Shown piece by piece: positions 27,247 to 35,050 of a stretch of 64,000 bases of DNA. Position numbers and translations under genes: made by a program. This DNA comes from JAUXFS01 sp963772635 (lineage in GTDB: Bacteria; Pseudomonadota; Alphaproteobacteria; Rhodospirillales; Defluviicoccaceae). Each line of letters starts with the position of its first letter. The stretch's first letter is position 1. The notes below the pieces were generated by a model. That model was not told the DNA's origin, made no database searches, and saw nothing but the letters and a program-made list of their open reading frames with translations. The stretch spans positions 124,001 through 188,000 of the forward strand of contig CAVYYK010000028.1 in assembly GCA_963772635.1 (NCBI GenBank). Direction: 5' to 3'.

Positions 27247-29096
27247 TGCCGCTGCGTAATTGCGTCATTCTGAACCGACTTCGCGACTAGCTGACGTGCA
27301 AGCCGCACCAATTCAGACATGGGGAACGGTTGGCAAAGAACGACGACCCCCTCGCTAAAATCATTCACCGCCTCTTCCGGCGATGCTCCCGTAACCACCA
27401 AAATTATCGATATGGAGCCATGAACGGCGCGCAATTTTGCTATGGTTCCAGGGACGCCGCTGCCAAGCGTGGCCAATTCCAAAATGACTAGACGCACCGA
27501 TTGTTTCTCTCGAGAGATAACGTCAAAAATAGAATGATCTTTGTCGACCTGAAGAATTTGAAAACCCTCTTCCCGAAGTGTTTCTGCCACAAGCGAGCTT
27601 AGGTACGGACTTTTTTGAATAATAATTGCGGTACCCTTCGCTAAATGCGCATCTAGTGCACTCGAACTGACGCTATCAGTCAGAGAGGGCGCACCGGCCG
27701 GTAGGCACAAAGAAACTTTTGTTCCCTCGCCGGCCTGCGAGGCGATCTCCACGGTTCCACCGTGATTGGCCACCACGTTTTGGACAATTGAAAGCCCGAG
27801 GCCGCTGCCCCATTCCTTCGGACGAGTGGTGAAAAACGGCTCAAATGCCTCCTTTAGTACTTCGGGAGTCATGCCGACGCCGGTATCGATGACCTCCAAG
27901 CATACTCTTTCTGAGGGATCCGCGGCATCCGAAACGCTCTTTCCAAACGCACGAAAGGTCAGTCGACCGCCCTGCGGCATTGCATCGCGAGCATTGAGCG
28001 CAAGGTTGACTAAAGATTGTTCGAGCTGTGCCCGATCGGCCAATAACCACAGAGGACAATCCGGATCCGCTTCGACCGAGACCTCAATCGAGGCTGGTAA
28101 CAATCCTGTTAGAAGTTGAGCCGTGTCTACGATCATTGACTTGGCGTTTATAGGCGTGCGCGCAACCGAGGATCTTCGACCGAGAGCCAATAAATTGCGG
28201 ATGGTGACTTGGGCTTGATCGGCTGCGTCTTTTGCCGACCTTAGGGATGATGCTGCAGGATGACGTTGACCGAGGCGCGCCATTGCATCTCTCAGATTTC
28301 CACCAATTATCACCAGTACATTTTTGAAGTCATGCGCGACGCCCCCGGCCAGTCGAGCGACGGCTTCCATTTTCTGGGCCTGCCGCAACTGTGCTTCAGC
28401 CTGAATCCTTTGATCAACCTCTCGGGACAACTTCGTCCGGCTAGCATCAAGCCGCTTTAGCAAAAGTACCCAGCCCACCACGGCTAGGACGACAAGCATG
28501 GCCGAAATGGCGAAAGAAAATATCTCCGAATGCTGATCTTCTCGCATCGCCAATTCGGCATCCTCTCGGATGGCGTGAACCGCTGCGTCGACGCTATTCT
28601 TAAACTCCGCGCGATCGCGGACATAATCACTGGCCAAAAGCATTTTGGCAGCGCCATCCACATCGCCCGCGAGAACAAGGAGGATTAATTGCTTTTCCCA
28701 ACCGGTAACCGTGCGATGAAGGATTCGCACGCGATCGAGGATTTTGGCGGCAGCCGGATGATCGGACGCCGAAGCGATGGCGCGATCCAACGCGGCCTCG
28801 AGGGAGGAAACCGAATTATGATAGTAATCGAACCAAAGCGGTTGTGCCGACTCCGCGCCTATTTGGACCGACATCTGTTTGCGGCTTTCCAGCGCGTGTG
28901 CCAGAGTGCGAAAATTCTCTGTTTCGACATAATGCGCTCTCAGCTCGCTGTGCGTACGGAACGATGCATAGGCATGCCACGCTTGCCACCCCAGCGCTGC
29001 GAGGGTAAGCGCGATCGGCAAGGCAAGCAGTCGTACGCCAAGTTCGGTCCGACGCTCGCTTCCCGCCTTTAACGTTCCCTCTAACTCGCCGTTCAA
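27243..29096 (-). CDS. Hybrid sensor histidine kinase with degenerate receiver
   Basis: A 617-residue inner-membrane kinase. Two helices (about residues 24-42 and 193-213) bracket a periplasmic helical sensor of about 150 residues. The H-box GGVAHDFKN holds the phospho-acceptor His255. The ATP-binding domain has N (NLALNARDAM), G1 (DTGVGM) and G2 (GSGLGLSIV) boxes. A C-terminal receiver-like domain (about 490-610) has Glu in place of the phospho-acceptor Asp (LVILELATLG) and Gln in place of the usual Lys before PF (CQPFPM). It probably cannot be phosphorylated. The TTG start at 29096 has only a weak ribosome-binding site. Coupled to the response regulator by an ATGA overlap. Confidence 0.9.
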   Translation of the reverse strand: MNGELEGTLKAGSERRTELGVRLLALPIALTLAALGWQAWHAYASFRTHSELRAHYVETENFRTLAHALESRKQMSVQIGAESAQPLWFDYYHNSVSSLEAALDRAIASASDHPAAAKILDRVRILHRTVTGWEKQLILLVLAGDVDGAAKMLLASDYVRDRAEFKNSVDAAVHAIREDAELAMREDQHSEIFSFAISAMLVVLAVVGWVLLLKRLDASRTKLSREVDQRIQAEAQLRQAQKMEAVARLAGGVAHDFKNVLVIIGGNLRDAMARLGQRHPAASSLRSAKDAADQAQVTIRNLLALGRRSSVARTPINAKSMIVDTAQLLTGLLPASIEVSVEADPDCPLWLLADRAQLEQSLVNLALNARDAMPQGGRLTFRAFGKSVSDAADPSERVCLEVIDTGVGMTPEVLKEAFEPFFTTRPKEWGSGLGLSIVQNVVANHGGTVEIASQAGEGTKVSLCLPAGAPSLTDSVSSSALDAHLAKGTAIIIQKSPYLSSLVAETLREEGFQILQVDKDHSIFDVISREKQSVRLVILELATLGSGVPGTIAKLRAVHGSISIILVVTGASPEEAVNDFSEGVVVLCQPFPMSELVRLARQLVAKSVQNDAITQRQ

Positions 29097-29281
29097 CTTT
29101 TCTTTACCCCAATCAAGGATAAAATTACCTCGATTCGGGTGACCCTATTCTCTCAACGCGACACGGGCAAGTGAACGATCAACCAGCGGTCACAGAGATC
29201 TCCACGGGGGTAGGGCCACATCTACCTACCCCAGGTTGCTCTCGATTAGGATAGGAGTTTGGCCTCATTCCCCACCGGGAT

Positions 29282-30041
29282 CTACAAGATAAAGTCACTC
29301 GCGCTGACCGCACTTGGATCGACGTCTTCCAGTAGAATGGCCATCTCTGCAGCATGCCCGCTTTCAACGGAGCCATCGAGATCGATCATCACGACGGCGT
29401 CAATACCCTCCTCTTCGATCCAAACGGAATACGCCGCTGGTTCGTCGGAAAATGCCGATACATACGGCAGCATGCTGAGGTCGATTTTGTCACTTCCAAT
29501 TTCGAAATCGGTGATTGTTTCGCGGGACGGACCCGAACATGTGCCCCCATGGCCGTCGCCATGATCGCTGCCATGTGCCGGTGCGTCGCTCATGGCCGTG
29601 TAAACGAATCGATCGGCCCCGTGCCCACCGGTTAGCATATCCGGGCCCTTACCGCCGATAAGAGTATCCTTTCCGTTACCGCCGACCAGGATGTCCGGTC
29701 CGCAACCGCCTTCAACAATGTTGGTTAGTCATCACTTTATGCGGGCCGCCGCCCGCGTCGAGCGTGTCCTTGCCGTTGCCGCTCTCGATGATGTCGGGAC
29801 CGCCGCCCGTTGACACGGCATCACCGCCGTTGCCGGAGATGACCTGCTGCGGTCCTCCTTTGGTCACGATTTCATCGGCACGGTGTGTCCCATAAATAAC
29901 GTCGATATCGTGATCGTGACCGTCGTCATGACTTCCGTCATGGCCATCATCATGTCCGTCGTTGTGAGCATCGTCGTGATCATCGAGGTGCTCGTCCAAC
30001 CCGATCTCGAGATCACCGACCATTTGATCTCTCGGTTTCAT
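29282..30041 (-). CDS. RTX-like calcium-binding protein with His/Asp-rich N terminus (frameshifted)
   Basis: Corrected length is 252 residues. The N terminus has short repeats of the type DDGHDDGHDGSHDDGHDHD, a likely divalent-metal-binding tract. Then come glycine/aspartate nonapeptide repeats (GGGPDIIESGNGKDTL, GGNGKDTLIGGKGPDMLTGGHGADRF) as in RTX proteins. A C-terminal DFEIGSDKIDLS segment is typical of type I-secreted proteins. There is no Sec signal. One surplus base near 29737 splits the repeats. ATG 30041 is preceded by GGAG seven bases upstream. No type I secretion genes are in the window. It could be a small surface or biofilm protein. Confidence 0.75.
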
Positions 30042-30101
30042 GGCAATTCTCCAAATATCTGGCGCCGTATGCTCAAAGCACACTGCCGCCGCCGGAATAG
30101 A

Positions 30102-30128
30102 GAGGCCGGCGGGTGATCCGCCGGCCTC
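30102..30128 (-). terminator. Perfect hairpin between the two RTX-region genes
   Basis: An 11-bp perfect inverted repeat (GAGGCCGGCGG at 30102-30112, CCGCCGGCCTC at 30118-30128, five-base loop) begins about 14 bases after the stop of the leftward gene ending at 30143. No T-run follows, so it may attenuate rather than fully stop transcription into the RTX gene. Confidence 0.55.
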
Positions 30129-30142
30129 GTGGGTTACGCCTG

Positions 30143-31423
30143 TCAGATCAGGAGAGCATCCGCCAGAAACTCGGGTGGAACCTCGCTCGCATCAACCTCC
30201 ACGGCCGAGTATGTGTGCATGAACTCGATGACCGCCCGGCTGTCGTCGGCAGCTTGGGCGAAGTCATTGACGCCCGCCGAGGTTGCATCTTCTAGGTAGA
30301 AGTCATCATCGAACGGGTCGTCAGTACCGTTCTCATCGATGGCGAGGTACACGTCGCCCCAGTCATCTCCGCCGAAGACCGCCTCATTAACGGTGCCGTA
30401 TTTAAACACCGGCGCTCCGGCCTCTACCTCGATCCACCTCAGATACCTCGGTTCTCCCTCCTCTGTCAGAAATTGGACAGATCGGTCGTAATCATAGAGT
30501 TCCCCGTTTCCATCGCTGAAGTCGAAGTAGTCGATGTTAAGGGTTTCACCGCTCTCCGGGACCTTGTTGATGCCAAGGGTGGTGTTTTCGTAGATCATCG
30601 CGTCAACGGTGATCTCGCCGGTCTTGCTCCAGGCCGCGCCAAGCAGCGAAGAGGGATCCCAGTCCGGATCAGTCAGGTTATCGCCCAGGAGATCCCGGAG
30701 CTCTTGGAGCTCCTCAGGCCAATGGTCCGTAACGCTCGGCCATGCTCTCTCCTCCGCACCCTCCCGGCGCCATCAGGTACTGATAGAGGGCCAAGTTCTC
30801 GAGGGGCGCGTCGATCGTTACGCGGACATCGTCCGCCGCAATGCTATACGATCCGGCCCGCTGGATCCGTCTCGATCTCATACGCCGTCTCGATCTTGTC
30901 GAGCGCCGCGTTCAAAGCCTTATCCATCACTTTCTCCGGCGCCCGCGCGACATTGGCGCGCTCCAGTTCCACCTCCTGAACGTAAAGCACTAATTCGGGC
31001 GGGATTTCGTAATCGCCTTCCCCGACCTCCTCGAAATAGATCGGGAACAGACCATCGGCATCGTCTCGGCCGGATCAGCCCGTCCGGGTCATAGCCGACC
31101 GCGATGAGTTGAGGTTCGTCATTGAAGATGTCGAGAACCGGCTCGCCGTCGCCGCCACCATCCGTCGAATCGAGATCGCGAAATAGGACGATCTGATCGC
31201 CGAAGAGCTCGCCCTTTTTGCTGCCCGCATGATCCGGCTTACCGTCGTGATCGGGGCGGTGAGGGTTGAGATCCTTATTTCCGCCGGCCCATGGCGGCCG
31301 ATCCGAGTCGTCGTCGGCTTCGACAACCACTTCTTGTGGCGCCATAAGGTCTTGCTCGGGAAACGCCTCGATAGGATCGACAAACGGGTCGATAGGATCG
31401 GAATAATTTTTTTTGGTCTTCAT
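30143..31423 (-). CDS. Hypothetical acidic protein upstream of RTX-like gene (three frameshifts)
   Basis: Joined across frames this is a 425-residue, strongly acidic protein (many Asp/Glu, few Lys) of unknown family. It begins MKTKKNYSDPIDPFVDPIEAF and ends PPEFLADALLI. Sequence continues sensibly after each break: FPIYFEEVGEGDYEIPPELV after about 31070, SIAADDVRVTIDAPLENLAL after about 30853, and WPEELQELRDLLGDNL after about 30750. Each needs removal of one base, and the total then is whole codons. ATG 31423 follows GGAGAGG. No signal peptide or repeats are clear. The acidic composition and lack of a Sec signal fit a type I-secreted protein, like the next gene. Confidence 0.65.
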
Positions 31424-32107
31424 CGTTCCTCTCCTTACATTTCTGAAGTCTAATGTAATTTTCCTCCCATTCGCCGGTCTGGTACATCGGGCAGATACCC
31501 TATGCGGCAGGGACTTGTGGGACAATCAGCGGCAGCGCGAGCACGCGTGATCCGAGACTTATCAAATGGATCAATAGCGTGAGGAAGGAGAGGGCCAATC
31601 CCCGATGCGCGCGATTGTTGGCGATCTCGGGTCACTGTTGAAAGTCATAGGTTTTGGCTACTTTTGCCCATCCAAGGGCGCCGTCCACGGCGGTGAGTAA
31701 GCGGTTGCAAGCCGACGTTCTCGCGCGCCGACTTTTAGAGTGTCATTTCGCCCTCTCCTATAAACGACCCAAATCACGAGGAAGCGCGGCGACTGCTGTC
31801 GCTGGCCGTCGCCGACGCCTGGCGGCTGGGACTTCCGGAGGCGGGACAAGTCGAGTACATCATGGAATCGTGGGCGATGGCGCCGGATGGGCCGTAATTT
31901 ACGACCGTCACAAAAGGAACATTTTCCTTGTTTTGGGCCTAGCGAAGGGATATCTATGGGTAAAGGGCTCTTCACCCTCGCCGAGGGGATAAGAGAGCCC
32001 GGTTGCGGGGACGGATCAGGTGGAACTCCCGTGTCGTTTGGCGGAACATGTCAACTCATCGTTTCAGTAGCTATTTCAGAGGGTTAAGCAAGGTTCTGAC
32101 GATAAAT

Positions 32108-32137
32108 GACGAGTTTTGACGAGTTTTGACGAGTTTC
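32108..32137. repeat. Three tandem copies of TGACGAGTTT
   Basis: Three identical 10-bp units in direct, exact tandem at 32108, 32118 and 32128. One helical turn per unit would put bound proteins on the same face of the DNA. The third unit runs into an inverted repeat GTTTCG...CGAAAC (about 32132-32152). Confidence 0.85.
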
Positions 32138-32259
32138 GTTGCCGTAGCGAAACGGTTTGCCAAGTCGGTTTCGTGTAAAATCAAGGACTTAAGATCATTG
32201 CGACAACGAAACGTAGGGTGATTCGATTATCAACGAAATCAAAGGGTTATGGGCGGTTT

Positions 32260-32286
32260 TGACGAGTTTTGACGAGTTTTGACGAT
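32260..32286. repeat. Second cluster of TGACGAGTTT repeats
   Basis: Two complete copies at 32260 and 32270 and a partial third (TGACGA) at 32280, same orientation and spacing as the first cluster and 152 bases from it. An AT-rich stretch follows at about 32395-32460. The arrangement resembles iterons or an array for a cooperative DNA-binding protein. No DnaA box was recognised. Confidence 0.85.
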
Positions 32287-32470
32287 GAATCCCGCGTTTT
32301 TCGGAATCGTTTCGAATCAAGCCGTTAGCCGATTTTTCCGGATCGCGATCGTCAATATTGACCGACCAGCCAACTCGGGTATTCGATAGGGAAACGCTTT
32401 TCCTTTCGAAAAATATATTTATTTCAATGCACTATATACTATTCTTAAGGTAAAATATCAGAACCGGCGG

Positions 32471-33484
32471 TCAGCCGGACTTGAGCAGGCGCGCGGCGTC
32501 GACGGCGGCGTAGGTGAGGACGCCGTCGGCGCCGGCGCGCTTGAAGGCGAGCAGGGTCTCGATCAGCGTCCGGTCGTAGTCGAGCCATCCGTGGTCGGCG
32601 GCGGCGCGGAGCATCGCGTACTCGCCGGAGACGTTGTAGGCGAAGGTCGGCATGCCGAAGGCGTCCTTGACCAGGCGGACGATGTCCAGGTACGGCAGCC
32701 CCGGCTTGACCATCACCATGTCGGCGCCCTCGTCGATGTCGAGAGCGACCTCGCGCAGCGCCTCGTCGGCGTTGGCCGGCTCCATCTGGTAGGTCTTCTT
32801 GTCGCCCTTGAGCGCCGACGACGAGCCGACGGCGTCGCGGAACGGCCCGTAGAACGCCGAGGCGTACTTGGCGGCGTAGCTCATGATCTGGGTGTCGCCG
32901 AAGCCGGCGGCGTCCAGCGCGTCGCGGATGGCGCCGACGCGGCCGTCCATCATGTCGGAAGGCGCGATGACGTCGCAGCCGGCCCCGGCCTGGACCACCG
33001 ATTGGCGGCAGAGCACGTCGAGGGTTTCGTCGTTGAGCACCCGGCCGTCGCGGACCAGGCCGTCGTGGCCGTCGCTGTTGAACGGATCCAGCGCCACGTC
33101 GCAGATCACCCCGACGTCGGGATGGGCGGCCTTGACCGCGCGCACCGCCCGGCAGATCAGGTTCTCCGGGTTGACCGCCTCGCGGGCGTCGGGGGTCTTG
33201 AGTTCCGGGTCGACATAGGGGAACACCGCCACCGCCGGGATGCCGAGCGCCGCCGCCTCGCCGACCGCTTCGACCAGCAGATCGATCGACAGCCGGTCGA
33301 CCCCCGGCATCGACGGCACCGGTTCCCGCTTGCCCTGACCCTCCACGGCGAACACCGGCCAGATCAGGTCGGAGGCGTCGATGCGGTTCTCCGCCACCAG
33401 CCGCCGCGACCACCCGGCGCGGCGGTTGCGCCGCATCCGGGTGCGGGGGAAGCGGCCGGGGGTGGGCGAATACCGGGGCGACAC
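32471..33484 (-). CDS. hemB: Delta-aminolevulinic acid dehydratase (porphobilinogen synthase)
   Basis: Condenses two 5-aminolevulinate molecules to porphobilinogen, the second step of haem, B12 and chlorophyll precursor synthesis. The 337-residue protein has the family start RMRRNRRAGWSRRLVAENR, the first Schiff-base lysine region SYAAKYASAFYGPFRDA, and the second lysine in MVMVKPGLPYLDIV. The GTG at 33484 sits 10 bases after the metY stop, giving a metY-hemB operon read leftward. The frame is intact. The upstream open extension belongs to other frames of metY. Confidence 0.95.
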   Translation of the reverse strand: MSPRYSPTPGRFPRTRMRRNRRAGWSRRLVAENRIDASDLIWPVFAVEGQGKREPVPSMPGVDRLSIDLLVEAVGEAAALGIPAVAVFPYVDPELKTPDAREAVNPENLICRAVRAVKAAHPDVGVICDVALDPFNSDGHDGLVRDGRVLNDETLDVLCRQSVVQAGAGCDVIAPSDMMDGRVGAIRDALDAAGFGDTQIMSYAAKYASAFYGPFRDAVGSSSALKGDKKTYQMEPANADEALREVALDIDEGADMVMVKPGLPYLDIVRLVKDAFGMPTFAYNVSGEYAMLRAAADHGWLDYDRTLIETLLAFKRAGADGVLTYAAVDAARLLKSG

Positions 33485-33494
33485 CGTCTTTCCG

Positions 33495-34788
33495 CTACGC
33501 CTCCTCGAGCGCCTGGCCGAGGTCCTCGAGGATGTCGTCGATGTGCTCGATGCCGATCGACAGCCGGACGTAGCCCTCCGAGACGCCGGTCGCCAGCCGG
33601 TCCTCCGGCGACAACTGGGAGTGGGTGGTGCTCGCCGGGTGGATCGCCAGGGTGCGGGCATCGCCGATGTTGGCCACGTGGTAGACCATCTTGAGGGCGT
33701 CGATGAACCGCCGGCCGGCCTCGCGGCCCTCCTTGAGCTCGAAGCCGACCAGGGCGCCGTAGCCGCCTTCCAGGTAGGTATCGGCGCGCCGCCTGACCTC
33801 GCCGTCCTGGAAGCCGGGCCAGATGACCGTCGGCGACCTTGGGGTGGCCCTTGAGGAACTGGGCGACCTTGTCGGCGTTGTCGCAGTGGGCGCGGATCCG
33901 CAGCGGCAGGGTCTCCATGCCCTGGATGAACATGAACGCGTTGAACGGGCTCATCGGCGCGCCGATGTCGCGGAGCAGCACCACCCGGGCGCGGATGATG
34001 TAGGCGATCGGCCCCAGCGGCTTGACCGCCTCGGTCCATACCGCGCCGTGGTAGCTGGGGTCCGGCTGGTTGAGCGACGGGAAGCGGTCGGCGTGGGCCT
34101 CCCAGTCGAAGTTGCCGCCGTCGACGATCAGGCCGCCGATCGAGGTGCCGTGGCCGCCGATGTACTTGGTGGTCGAATAGACGACGATGGCGGCGCCGTG
34201 GTCGAGCGGCCGGCAGATGATCGGCGCCGCGGTGTTGTCGACGATCAGCGGCACGCCGAGCTCGCGGCCGATGTCGGCGACCTCGCGGATCGGGAACACG
34301 TTGAGCTTGGGATTGGGCAGGGTCTCCGCGTAGTAGCAGCGGGTCTTGCTGTCGGTCGCCTTGCGGAACGCCGCCGGATCGGCGGGATCGACGAACCGGA
34401 CCTCGACGCCGAGGCCGCTCAGGGTGTTGGCGAACAGGTTCCAGGTGCCGCCGTAGAGGTCGGTGGAGCTGACGAAATTGTCCCCGGCCTGGCACAGATT
34501 GAGGACGGCGAAGGTCGACGCCGCCTGCCCCGAGCCCAGCGCCAGCGCGGCGGCGCCGCCCTCCAGGGCGGTGATGCGCTGCTCGAGCACGTCGCAGGTG
34601 GGGTTCATGATCCGGGTGTAGATGTTGCCCAGCTCCTTCAACGCGAACAGGTTCTCCGCGTGCTGGGTGTGCTGGAACTGATAGGACGTGGTCTGGTAGA
34701 TCGGCACCGCGACGGCGCCGGTTTCCGGGTCGTGGCGGTAGCCGGCATGCAGGACGACGGTCTCCGGGTGAGATTTCTTCTGTGGCAC
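33495..34788 (-). CDS. metY: O-acetylhomoserine sulfhydrylase (frameshifted)
   Basis: PLP enzyme making homocysteine from O-acetylhomoserine and sulfide for methionine synthesis. It opens with ETVVLHAGYRHDPETGAVAVP and has the PLP lysine in VVYSTTKYIGGHGT. The C-terminal ends are HPASTTHSQLSPEDRLATGV and LSIGIEHIDDILEDLGQAL. One surplus base near 33828 shifts the frame between KGHPKVAD and VIWPGFQDGEVRRR. The corrected protein has 430 residues, the usual MetY size. The GTG at 34788 follows AGGAGGG by five bases. It is the first gene of metY-hemB and diverges from icmF. Confidence 0.92.
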
Positions 34789-35050
34789 CAATTCCCTCCT
34801 TGGCCTCCCCTGAACGATGGACTTCGACGATGGACTCTTCCGGGCGGGGGACGGCGGAGAATACACATCCTTTCCCGGCGTTCCTACGGTTTTTGCGGCG
34901 CAGGCGTGCGGCCCGGCGGCAAGTTCTTTACCTCGCCGCCCGGAGGGCATACGTTTACGTCAACGGAAAGCGGCGGCGCCCCGGAATTGTTCGGAAACCC
35001 CGCGGGCAGCGGCCGCTTTGGGTCAATCCGCCAAACGCCTGGAGCTCATC

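Larger units (their letters stand above)
31424..32470. other. Long intergenic region, AT-rich, with iteron-like repeats and a gene fragment
   Basis: About 1 kb without a supported gene. Near 31742-31897 a rightward frame without a start encodes HEEARRLLSLAVADAWRLGL and ends at TAA 31895-31897. It looks like part of a real protein and may be a gene remnant. From 32100 the DNA becomes AT-rich and carries two clusters of 10-bp direct repeats (listed separately). The 70 bases before 32460 are especially rich in A and T. Promoters for the leftward acidic-protein gene should lie near 31430-31600, but no consensus was convincing. Confidence 0.5.

Noticed and set aside
32108..32286. CRISPR array
   Set aside because: Units are 10 bases in direct tandem without spacers.
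32100..32460. Chromosomal replication origin
   Set aside because: AT-rich DNA and repeats are present, but there are no DnaA boxes, and hemE, parAB or dnaA are not nearby.
32445..34495. Long open frames on - covering hemB and metY in other frames
   Set aside because: Composition is Arg/Gly/Pro-rich shadow sequence. The real genes are hemB and the corrected metY.
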